From positions 1 through 32,560 of the forward strand of contig NZ_JAJNMU010000049.1 of assembly GCF_022458865.1 (NCBI RefSeq): a DNA stretch of 32,560 nucleotides. Direction: 5' to 3'. How positions within the stretch are numbered: position 1 is the stretch's first letter; each line of letters opens with the position of its first letter. Origin of the DNA: Paenibacillus periandrae (GTDB lineage Bacteria; Bacillota; Bacilli; Paenibacillales; NBRC-103111). The translations under genes were made by a program, and so were the position numbers. The notes below the pieces were generated by a model. The model had not been told where the DNA came from. It saw only the letters and a program-made list of their open reading frames with translations, and did no database searches. Shown here one piece after another: positions 14,106 through 21,904 of the stretch.

Positions 14106-15335
14106 TTATCCAGTTAAATTGTCCACTCCGCCTACCTTGGCACGGATCGTAAAAATGAATAATGCGCCATTAATGTAATCCGGATCCAGTCGAATTGTTC
14201 CACCCAACAATTCGGCCAGATTTTTGCAAATCGCTAATCCAAGCCCGGTTCCACCATATTTTCTCGTCGTTGAGGAATCAAGCTGTGAGAATGGACGAAA
14301 CAGCTCGTTTCTTTTTCCGGCGGGTATCCCGACACCTGTATCCCTGACGCTAAATTCCAGCTCGATTTCCTCATCGTAGGTTTTGAGCATGGATACACTC
14401 AAATATACACCGCCCTCTTTGGTGAACTTTACAGCATTCCCGATTAGGTTCATTAAGATTTGCTTTAATCGAGCTTCGTCACCAACGAGATATTCTGGCA
14501 GCAAGGAATCCACTTCGAAGGCCATATCAAAAGACTTTTTCCGTCCATCCAGCTGAAATAAATCAAACACTTCCTGCAAGCTCGATCGCAGATGGAACAG
14601 CTCCTCGCTTTTTTCCATCTTGCCGGATTCGATCTTCGACAGATCCAATATATCATTGAGAATCGCCAACAGGGAGGCGCCGCTCTTGCGAATCGTCTCG
14701 GTAAGCTCCAGCTGCTCTGCACTTAGCTCCGTATCCATTAAGAGATCGGCCATCGCCAAGACACCATTCAGGGGAGTCCGAATTTCATGGCTCATTACAG
14801 CCAGGAATTCAGATTTAGCCCGCACGGCTTGCTCCGCGGCTTCTTTGGCAAGCTCCAGCTCCTCATTGCGCTCATTTAAGAGCGCTGTTTGCTGCTGCAG
14901 CTTCAGCTGGGTTAAATAAATATGCACAAAGCCGGCAATTTTGGACCGCAGCACGTGAGGAATCACGGGCTTCACCATGTAATCTATCGCCCCCACGGAA
15001 TAAGCTGTGAAAGACTGATCACGCTCCCCGTAAGCGGCTGTTACAAAAATGATCGGAATATCCTTGGTCCTTTCGCGGGATTTGATCCATTGTGCGGTTT
15101 CAAATCCGTCCATCCCTGGCATTTGCACATCCAGAACGATGACAGCAAAGTCATCGGATAGCAGACAGCGAAGCGCCGCCTCCCCCGAGTTCGCTTTGAC
15201 CAAAAGATATTGCTGGTCTCCCAGCACCGCTTCCAAAGCCAGTAAATTTTCCGTCTGGTCGTCTACCAGCAAAATACGAATCGGCTCTATCATAGTCGCT
15301 GCTCCATTCTTTTGAGTCTGCTGCTGTTCGTTCAT
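14106..15335 (-). CDS. Response regulator receiver-histidine kinase fusion
   Basis: This is a soluble signalling protein (409 residues) with reversed domain order. A REC domain comes first (about 18-135, acidic pair in LLVDDQ, phospho-acceptor Asp69 in VLDVQMPGMDG, conserved Lys in MVKP), then a short coiled coil (about 140-175), a HisKA dimerisation helix with His183 (SHEIRTPLNG) and an HATPase_c domain with N-box (LIGNAVKFT), DTGVGIP and GGTGLGLAI. No membrane segment is present. The ATG at 15335 overlaps the rsbM stop by four bases (ATGA); TTG at 15347 and ATG at 15293, the latter after GGAG, are alternatives. It is the fourth gene of the rsbY operon, so it probably feeds into or reads out the same stress pathway; its own input and target are unknown. 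Confidence 0.9.
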   Translation of the reverse strand: MNEQQQTQKNGAATMIEPIRILLVDDQTENLLALEAVLGDQQYLLVKANSGEAALRCLLSDDFAVIVLDVQMPGMDGFETAQWIKSRERTKDIPIIFVTAAYGERDQSFTAYSVGAIDYMVKPVIPHVLRSKIAGFVHIYLTQLKLQQQTALLNERNEELELAKEAAEQAVRAKSEFLAVMSHEIRTPLNGVLAMADLLMDTELSAEQLELTETIRKSGASLLAILNDILDLSKIESGKMEKSEELFHLRSSLQEVFDLFQLDGRKKSFDMAFEVDSLLPEYLVGDEARLKQILMNLIGNAVKFTKEGGVYLSVSMLKTYDEEIELEFSVRDTGVGIPAGKRNELFRPFSQLDSSTTRKYGGTGLGLAICKNLAELLGGTIRLDPDYINGALFIFTIRAKVGGVDNLTG

Positions 15336-16201
15336 TTCCGTTTGCAATACAGCTTTTCCTGCGGGTTCACCAGCTCATAGCAATCCGAATATTTGGTAAA
15401 GGTGATCGTTTCTTTATCACCCAATATGAGAAATCCCGATTTGCACAGGCTTTCGTAAATAAGCTCATGTACTCTTGTCTGCAGGTCGGAATTGAAATAG
15501 ATCATGACGTTACGGCAAAGAATCACATGGAATTCATTAAAGGAACGATCCGTAACGAGGTTATGCTGGGCAAACACGATATTATTGCTGAGTACGGAAT
15601 GAAAGGTTGCAGCATTGTCGCTGGTTGAGTAATATTTGGAAAATTCGTTTTTACCGTCAGCTATAATATAGTTCTTCGTATACTCCCTCATTTTATTGAG
15701 GGGGTACGTCCCAGCTTGCGCATATTCCAATACATCCTCGCTCATATCGGTTGCATACAGGGTTGTGCGATCGTACAGTCCTTCCTCATGCAAGAGAATC
15801 GCCATTGAATACACTTCTTCTCCTGAAGAGCAACCCGCATGCCAGATGCGAATCGATGGCAGATTACGCAGAATCGGAACGACATGCTTTCGAAAATAAG
15901 CAAACATACGTGGATCACGAAACATTTCCGTAACATGAATCACTAACTCGGACACTAATCTTTTCATACTATCATGATTATGGAGTACCTTGGCCTGGAG
16001 TTCGGATACCGACTGCAAACGTTCCGCATAGACTCGGTTCCATATTCGGCGTCGAAGCGACGGATAAGAATAATTGCGAAAATCGTAGCCGTATAATCGA
16101 AACATACCTTCGAGCAGCAGCTGAATTTCTACCTTCTCCCGTTCCTCATCCGAAAACCCGCGCAGCTCCAGCACTCCAGATGGCTGTTTTGGTTGGTGCA
16201 A
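15332..16201 (-). CDS. rsbM: CheR-type methyltransferase, RsbM-like
   Basis: This is an S-adenosylmethionine-dependent protein-glutamate methyltransferase of 289 residues. The N-terminal helical CheR domain (about 25-85) includes YDFRNYSYPSLRRRIWNRV. The SAM-binding motif is IWHAGCSSGEEVYSMAILL (about 118-136), with TEMFRD and CRNVMIYF as further CheR landmarks. No chemotaxis genes flank it; instead it sits between a large hybrid kinase and a second kinase. That matches RsbM of B. cereus, which methylates RsbK and damps sigma-B activation; the assignment rests on this homology and context. The start is TTG at 16201 after AAAGGGG. The gene follows rsbK by 54 bases and overlaps the next by four. 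Confidence 0.87.
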   Translation of the reverse strand: MHQPKQPSGVLELRGFSDEEREKVEIQLLLEGMFRLYGYDFRNYSYPSLRRRIWNRVYAERLQSVSELQAKVLHNHDSMKRLVSELVIHVTEMFRDPRMFAYFRKHVVPILRNLPSIRIWHAGCSSGEEVYSMAILLHEEGLYDRTTLYATDMSEDVLEYAQAGTYPLNKMREYTKNYIIADGKNEFSKYYSTSDNAATFHSVLSNNIVFAQHNLVTDRSFNEFHVILCRNVMIYFNSDLQTRVHELIYESLCKSGFLILGDKETITFTKYSDCYELVNPQEKLYCKRK

Positions 16202-16255
16202 TGGCGTAGTCCCCTTTCCTCTGTAAGCTCTTCTGGGATGAACGACTGATTAATC

Positions 16256-19200
16256 TTATTGGCATAACCAAACCCGAATTAACGAGAGCAGCTGCTCTGT
16301 ATGAATCGGTTTGGTAATATAATCGGAGGCACCGGCCTGAATACATTTTTCCCTATCATCCTTCATCGCTTTTGCGGTCAATGCAATAATTGGCAGCTGC
16401 TCGAAGCCCGGCTGCTTACGAATTTGGCGCATCGCCTCGTAGCCGTCCATTTCCGGCATCATAATATCCATCAGTACGATATCATAATCCGAATCTGTGC
16501 GCAGCCGATCCAGAGCTTGCTTACCCGTTTCCGCAAAATTAACGATCATATCAAAACCCTCCAGTAAATTGGAGAGTGCAAACACATTGCGGATATCATC
16601 ATCCACCAGCAGCACTTTCTTGCCTGTAAACATCTCTTCCTTACTGTGCAGCTTGCGCAGAATCTGCCTCTTCTCCTCTGGAAGATTGTCTTCAACCCGA
16701 TGTAAGAAAAGCGAGGTCTCGTCCAATAATCGCTCCGGCGACCTCACATCTTTAATGATGATCGATTCCGCATATTTTTTCAACCTAAGCTTTTCCTTTT
16801 GCTCCCATACCTGATGTGTATAAATCACAATAGGCAGTCCACGCAGCTCAGCGGCGGATTTGATTTGATCCAGCAGCTCAAATTCTTTTAAATCGTCCGG
16901 CCCCATATCAATGACCATACAATCAAAAGATTCCCGCTGCAGACATTCCCAAGCCTCCAAGCCACCGTCTGCAGCCACAATATGAACGTCATCGTGACCG
17001 ATAAGCTCCATCATATTATGCCGTTGAACGGAGTCTTTACTGACAATGAGCAGCTTGCGCGAGCCCTTCTCCAGAAAGGCTTCAATCTGGGCAAAAGCTT
17101 CCTCCAGACGATCTTTGCCGGAAGGCTTCTGCAAATAGGCTATCGCCCCCATGGCAAGCCCCTGAAGGACTTCATCGACCACTGAAATCACATGCACCGG
17201 AATATGACGCATTTCCGTATCGTTCTTTAGCTGTACGAGAATCGACCAGCCGTCTATGATAGGCAGCTGGATGTCGAGCAGAATCGCATCAGGCTTATAC
17301 TGCTTTGCCAAACGAAGTCCAGATTCCCCGTCCAGTGCTATCAATATTTTAAATTCGCGCTCACGAGCCATGTCGGCCAAAATACTGACAAAATGGACGT
17401 CATCCTCAACAAGCAGCAATACACGGTCATCTCCTCCTATGGAGTCCCGGTCATCCAGTAACAGCAGGTCGGTTGTCTGAGCCTGCTGATCCTTATGTGA
17501 TGTCAGCTGCTCTTGAGCAGGCAGAGGCAGGGATAAAGCAATACCGGGAGCAGGAGAAGCCGCTTGCCGCGGTTCAGTAAAAAATGCCTCCAATTCGGCA
17601 GCAGCAGCTACTTCCCGATTCCCGATTTCGTCGCTTGGTATCGCATGATGAGGTACATACAACGTAAACACGCTGCCTTGTCCTTCCGTACTATTCAGTT
17701 CAATTGTTCCACCAAGCAGATTGGCCAGCTGCTTACTGATCGAAAGGCCCAATCCGGTGCCGCCATACTTCCGACTTGTGGTGCCATCCGCCTGCTGAAA
17801 GGCTTCAAAGATCATGCGGCTTTTCTCAGAAGGAATGCCGATCCCCGTATCGGTTACCGAAAAGGCTAATATCGAGGGATCCTTTTCTACAGGTGCTATA
17901 TGAACAGAAACGCTGCCCTCATTCGTAAATTTAAACGCGTTGGACAGCAGGTTTTTCAAAATTTGCAGCAGCCGCATACTGTCCGTAAACATGTGCTTAG
18001 GTGTGTGCTTATCCACTTCAAACTGAAATTTCACATTTTTCTTTCTCGATATGGGCATGAAGGCTTTCATTAATGATTCCTTCACATCACATACGAGTAT
18101 ATTATCGTACTGAATATCCATTCGTCCTGATTCTACCTTGGCTAAATCCAGTACATCATCAATCAACCTCAGCAGGTCTGTTCCAGAAGAAAGGATGGTC
18201 TCGGCATACTCGACCTGCCTGCTGGTTAAATTGCCTTCCTTATTCTCCTTTAACAGCTGAGATAAAATAAGCAAGCTATTCAGCGGCGTACGAAGCTCGT
18301 GTGACATATTGGCCATAAATTCCGACTTATACTTGGAGGCAAATGCCAGCTCTCGTGCCTGCTTTTCCAATGTATCCCGGGCATGTTCAATCTGCCGGTT
18401 GATTTCCTCGGTTTCCTGTATTTGTTCTTCCAGTAGTCTCGTTTTTTTCCTCAGCTCATCATTGCTGTGCTCCAGATCTCTCTGCTGCTGCTGCAGCTGC
18501 TTTTCGGACATCTGCAGCGCTTCCGTCTGCTGCTCCAGCTTACAATTGGAAGCTTGCAGCTCCTCCTGTTGAGTAAGCAGCTCCATCGACTGACTTTGCA
18601 GCTCGTCGGTCAGCATTTGTGAAATACGCAGAAGCTCCTCCACTCGAAGCTGCCCTTTAATTCGATGAATCGTAATGGCTGCAATCTCATTCAGATGATC
18701 CAGCAGCTGCAATTCAAGCTCACTCCATGGTTTGACAGCAGCAATCTCGTAGACGGCTATCACCTGATCGCTATGCGTGACGGGCCGCACGGCCAGCGAT
18801 ACGGTAGGCATGGAACCAAAGGCAGATGAAATTTTAATATAATCTGGGGGAATTTCACTGAGTGTTATCGATTGACCGTCTTTAACCGCTTGTCCAATCA
18901 AGCCTTGTCCAGGTTGAATCTGCTCCATAATAGGGTGCTCAGGCATGGCGTAGGTGCCTTTTAAAACAATTTTGCGCTCACTGCCCTCCTGCTCCACAAT
19001 GTACATGGCCCCGCGCTGGGCTCCAATAATCCGGCATAAGGCATCAATGAATTTCTCCGAAGCTTCCTCCAGCCGCTGTGTATCCTGCAATTGAGTAGAT
19101 ACCTCAGCGATATTGGTTTGAAGCCAGGCGCGATCCGCATTAAGCTTGCTTAGTTTACGCTCATTGTGAGTCATACCTTCAAGATTATCCGTAATGGCAT

Positions 19201-19954
19201 TAAAAATATGGGCAATGTCCCCAAATTCATCTGCAGTTTTTACAGCTACCCGATACGAGCCTGAGCTGCCTCCCCCATTCCCGAAGTTGGAAATAATGCC
19301 TGATAACATGCCAAGTCCCCGGGTAATTCCCAGAACGATCCAAAACATAATCCCGACACTTAACAGCAGGCTTACTATCGTCAGCACTCCTGTGTACAGG
19401 TAGGTTTTACGACTTTCCTCCTGTGCGCTCTCCATAGCTTGAATCAGGGCGTCATTCTGATATAGACTCGCAGCCGCGATACTGTCCAAAAACTCCTGCT
19501 GATAGGTCAAACCATCTTCAGATCGCAAGCTGTTGGCTTGTTCCTTTTTATTGGCTCGGGTTAAATTGACGATATCATTCTTGTAATCCAGAAACTGCTT
19601 GCCTTTTTTCATCATATCCATAGCCAGCTGCTGTTCGTTCGGGCCTTTAAACAAATTCTGGATCTGCCCCATCGAAGTGTTCACCTTCTGCGTAGAGGTA
19701 CGAATCGCTTCAAGTATTTTGGCGTTGGAGCCTGGATCCTCATTCAAAAGTAAATTGGCGACGTACTTAGCAAGCTCAGCCGTATCATTGCGCAGCGTCG
19801 ATGCAATCTGCACCTTTGCATAGCGGTTACTGAATATTTCATTCATGCTCTTATCCAGCGTAGTTAGCCGGTTTATCCCGATTCCTGCCAAAGCAAACAT
19901 CAGGAGCATCAATATGCCAAAGCCCAAAAACAGCTTTGTTTTAATTTTCATCAT
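16256..19954 (-). CDS. rsbK: Membrane hybrid sensor histidine kinase with three receiver domains, RsbK-like
   Basis: This 1,232-residue kinase has, in order: a membrane helix (about 6-27), an external four-helix or CHASE3-like sensor (28-185), a second membrane helix (about 188-210), HAMP (211-265), GAF (about 295-430), a long Gln/Glu-rich coiled coil (430-545), HisKA with His552 (SHELRTPLNS), HATPase_c (about 660-780), then three REC domains. REC1 (Asp894) and REC3 (Asp1163) keep the acidic pocket and lysine. The middle one (about 980-1095) begins LLIVSKDS and lacks the usual acidic pair. The frame runs upstream to 20071, but AAAGGTG before ATG 19954 fixes the start (19951 is also possible). 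By homology with B. cereus RsbK it should pass phosphate to RsbY, encoded just upstream, and be methylated by RsbM. Confidence 0.9.
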   Translation of the reverse strand: MMKIKTKLFLGFGILMLLMFALAGIGINRLTTLDKSMNEIFSNRYAKVQIASTLRNDTAELAKYVANLLLNEDPGSNAKILEAIRTSTQKVNTSMGQIQNLFKGPNEQQLAMDMMKKGKQFLDYKNDIVNLTRANKKEQANSLRSEDGLTYQQEFLDSIAAASLYQNDALIQAMESAQEESRKTYLYTGVLTIVSLLLSVGIMFWIVLGITRGLGMLSGIISNFGNGGGSSGSYRVAVKTADEFGDIAHIFNAITDNLEGMTHNERKLSKLNADRAWLQTNIAEVSTQLQDTQRLEEASEKFIDALCRIIGAQRGAMYIVEQEGSERKIVLKGTYAMPEHPIMEQIQPGQGLIGQAVKDGQSITLSEIPPDYIKISSAFGSMPTVSLAVRPVTHSDQVIAVYEIAAVKPWSELELQLLDHLNEIAAITIHRIKGQLRVEELLRISQMLTDELQSQSMELLTQQEELQASNCKLEQQTEALQMSEKQLQQQQRDLEHSNDELRKKTRLLEEQIQETEEINRQIEHARDTLEKQARELAFASKYKSEFMANMSHELRTPLNSLLILSQLLKENKEGNLTSRQVEYAETILSSGTDLLRLIDDVLDLAKVESGRMDIQYDNILVCDVKESLMKAFMPISRKKNVKFQFEVDKHTPKHMFTDSMRLLQILKNLLSNAFKFTNEGSVSVHIAPVEKDPSILAFSVTDTGIGIPSEKSRMIFEAFQQADGTTSRKYGGTGLGLSISKQLANLLGGTIELNSTEGQGSVFTLYVPHHAIPSDEIGNREVAAAAELEAFFTEPRQAASPAPGIALSLPLPAQEQLTSHKDQQAQTTDLLLLDDRDSIGGDDRVLLLVEDDVHFVSILADMAREREFKILIALDGESGLRLAKQYKPDAILLDIQLPIIDGWSILVQLKNDTEMRHIPVHVISVVDEVLQGLAMGAIAYLQKPSGKDRLEEAFAQIEAFLEKGSRKLLIVSKDSVQRHNMMELIGHDDVHIVAADGGLEAWECLQRESFDCMVIDMGPDDLKEFELLDQIKSAAELRGLPIVIYTHQVWEQKEKLRLKKYAESIIIKDVRSPERLLDETSLFLHRVEDNLPEEKRQILRKLHSKEEMFTGKKVLLVDDDIRNVFALSNLLEGFDMIVNFAETGKQALDRLRTDSDYDIVLMDIMMPEMDGYEAMRQIRKQPGFEQLPIIALTAKAMKDDREKCIQAGASDYITKPIHTEQLLSLIRVWLCQ

Positions 19955-19994
19955 ACGCTTCACCTTTCTTCCCGTTACCTGATCAACACCAAGG

Positions 19995-21134
19995 CTAGCG
20001 CGCGCGAACCAGCACCATGCAGATATCATCTTCCTGCTGATCGCGAATTTCCAGAGGCAGCAGCTCGTCAACGATACAATCCAAATCCTGTCCCGAGCAG
20101 GCCTTCAGTCCTTCTGTCAGCTTGTCAATTTCATCAAAGCCGTCTTCTTCCAGCGCCTCCAGAAGCCCATCCGTGAATAGAAACAGCTCAATCTCATTTT
20201 CATAGGTGAACACACCCTTTTGAATGTCCATTTGCTCAAAAAATCCGACTGCAAAGCTGCCCTTATTGAGCTGCACAGGAGGTTTGTCCCGTTCAAACAG
20301 CAGGGCAGGCGGATGTCCGGCATTTACGTACTCAATGGTTTTGTTGTGGGTGTCGATCACCAAATAAATCGCCGTAAAATAATAGCTGACCGACGAATTT
20401 TTCTTATTCAATTGGCTCATATATCGATTTAGTTCGGCAATAACCATTTCAGGAGCTACAAAGCGGGTGATCGTGTCCTGCATAACCGAGGAGATAAACA
20501 TACATACAAGCGAAGATGAAATCCCGTGGCCCATCATATCGAGCAATATAATGCCATAGCGATGATCATCCAGCCGATACCAGGAATACAAATCTCCAGC
20601 CAGCTCAAATGAAGGATGATACGATGCAGATATGCTCAGCTCATCTCGATAGATCGGTTGACTCAGTACGCTGCTTTGCACCTGCTTGGCCAAATCCAGC
20701 TCACTGCGTATACGCGCCTCATTTTCTTTGTGCCAGTCTTTCTCAAATTTCAGGCGCAGGGCGACCCGAATCCGCGCAATCAGCTCGACCTTGTTGATAG
20801 GCTTCATAATGTAATCGATCGCTCCAGCCTCCAGAACATCAGCAAGCAAATTTGAATCGCCCACTGCCGTAACTATGATGATCGGAATATCCCGCAAGCT
20901 TTCCTGCTTCTGAATGCGCCGACAGGCCTCAAGTCCATCCATTTCGGGCATCATCATATCCAGTAATATTAAATCAATAGAAACCTTAGGCTGACCATCT
21001 GATTCTGCATTCAATAAAGCCAATAATTCGATTGCCGACTCCATTTTAATAAAATGCTCGTATCCCGCACTCTTTAATATTTTCTCGATTACCATCAGGT
21101 TAACCGGATTATCGTCTACAATTGCGATGCTCAT
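19995..21134 (-). CDS. rsbY: Response regulator with PP2C phosphatase output, RsbY-like
   Basis: This is a 379-residue switch protein. The N-terminal REC domain (1-125) has the acidic pair Asp7/Asp8, phospho-acceptor Asp59 (LLDMMMPEMDG) and the conserved YIMKPI lysine. A helical linker (about 126-160) joins it to a SpoIIE/RsbU-type PP2C domain (165-379) with metal ligands Asp181 (LAGD), Asp199 (LLDMMGHG), Asp322 (FTDG) and Asp369/370 (EDDICMVLV). All are intact, so it should be an active serine phosphatase; its likely substrate is phospho-RsbV. In B. cereus RsbY does this job under control of RsbK. It is the first gene of its operon, 40 bases before rsbK, with a sigma-A-like promoter upstream and no sigma-B-like site, so the sensor arm may be made constantly. 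Confidence 0.92.
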   Translation of the reverse strand: MSIAIVDDNPVNLMVIEKILKSAGYEHFIKMESAIELLALLNAESDGQPKVSIDLILLDMMMPEMDGLEACRRIQKQESLRDIPIIIVTAVGDSNLLADVLEAGAIDYIMKPINKVELIARIRVALRLKFEKDWHKENEARIRSELDLAKQVQSSVLSQPIYRDELSISASYHPSFELAGDLYSWYRLDDHRYGIILLDMMGHGISSSLVCMFISSVMQDTITRFVAPEMVIAELNRYMSQLNKKNSSVSYYFTAIYLVIDTHNKTIEYVNAGHPPALLFERDKPPVQLNKGSFAVGFFEQMDIQKGVFTYENEIELFLFTDGLLEALEEDGFDEIDKLTEGLKACSGQDLDCIVDELLPLEIRDQQEDDICMVLVRAR

Positions 21135-21178
21135 AATGGGTCCCCTTATTAGTTGAGTTACATAACCAATTCTGTTTT

Positions 21179-21207
21179 AGTATAACTTAGTTCTACTATG
21201 TATGTAA
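21179..21207 (-). promoter_or_regulatory. Sigma-A-like promoter of rsbY-rsbK-rsbM-kinase
   Basis: On the minus strand: TTACAT (21207-21202), 17 bases, TATACT (21184-21179), 9 of 12 matches to TTGACA/TATAAT. It lies 45 bases before the rsbY ATG. Confidence 0.5.
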
Positions 21208-21238
21208 CCTTGTGTCGGTGCATTGAATCACACTGCTT

Positions 21239-21264
21239 GTTTCAACTATCATACATAAGGTTAA
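21239..21264 (+). promoter_or_regulatory. Sigma-B-like promoter of yflT
   Basis: GTTTCA (21239-21244), 14 bases, GGTTAA (21259-21264), 10 of 12 matches. It faces away from the rsbY promoter and would give a leader of about 85 bases. Confidence 0.55.
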
Positions 21265-21355
21265 TAGACCTTATATTTTATCCAAGCGTTGGAAAAATTA
21301 ATGAATGATACCCTTCATGAAACCGTTTTCTTTTAAATCAGAAAGGAGCGATATG

Positions 21356-21796
21356 ATGAATAACAAGGTGAAATTGGTGATGCACGAGGAGCAGGTGATT
21401 ATGGAAATTCGCGCTTTTCAACGGGAGGGCTACACTTTGGAGGAAATTTATGTAATCGCCCATGATGGAACGACAGATGCTCTTAGTAAATTAATGTCAT
21501 CCAATAAAGTAGGTATACATGAACAAGGACATACAAATACGTTCACCAATCTATTCCGTTCTCGTGGTGACCAGCTGCGTGTCAAGATGCACTCCCTTGG
21601 ACTATCCAAGGAAGAGGCGGATCGATATGAGCAAGAGCTCGACAAGGGTAAAATTATGGTGATGGCCTGGAATGATGACGCCGATCTGGATGAGCTGGAA
21701 ACGGATGGGACAAGTCTGCGGCGAGAGGGTATGGCGTTTGCAGAGCGCACGCTTGTCTACACAACTGAACGTACGCGATCAAGGGGAATTTGGTAG
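21356..21796 (+). CDS. yflT: YflT-family general stress protein (GSP17M-like)
   Basis: This is a soluble protein of 146 residues. Residues about 7-105 match the YflT (heat-induced stress protein, GSP17M) domain: VIMEIRAFQREGYTLEEIYV, then IAHDGTTDALSKL, and SLGLSKEEADRYEQELDKG. The biochemical role of the family is unknown; B. subtilis yflT is a classic sigma-B target. The frame is open from 21305, but AAAGGAG at 21342-21348 is seven bases before ATG 21356 and four before ATG 21353, so 21356 is preferred. It is transcribed divergently from rsbY with a sigma-B-like promoter, which makes it a likely output of the system encoded on its other side, and it has its own terminator. Confidence 0.85.
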   Translation: MNNKVKLVMHEEQVIMEIRAFQREGYTLEEIYVIAHDGTTDALSKLMSSNKVGIHEQGHTNTFTNLFRSRGDQLRVKMHSLGLSKEEADRYEQELDKGKIMVMAWNDDADLDELETDGTSLRREGMAFAERTLVYTTERTRSRGIW

Positions 21797-21834
21797 ATTG
21801 GGTACGATGCTGGACCTTGATACAATAAACCATC

Positions 21835-21874
21835 AAAAGCCATTCCTTACGTATGATGATAAGGGATGGCTTTT
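21835..21874. terminator. Two-way terminator between yflT and the phosphoesterase gene
   Basis: AAAAGCCATTCCTTA (21835-21849) pairs with TAAGGGATGGCTTTT (21860-21874) with a single mismatch. T-runs occur on both strands, so it can stop both convergent transcripts. Confidence 0.85.
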
Positions 21875-21904
21875 GCTTGCAGCTATATATCACGGCTTGA
21901 ACGG

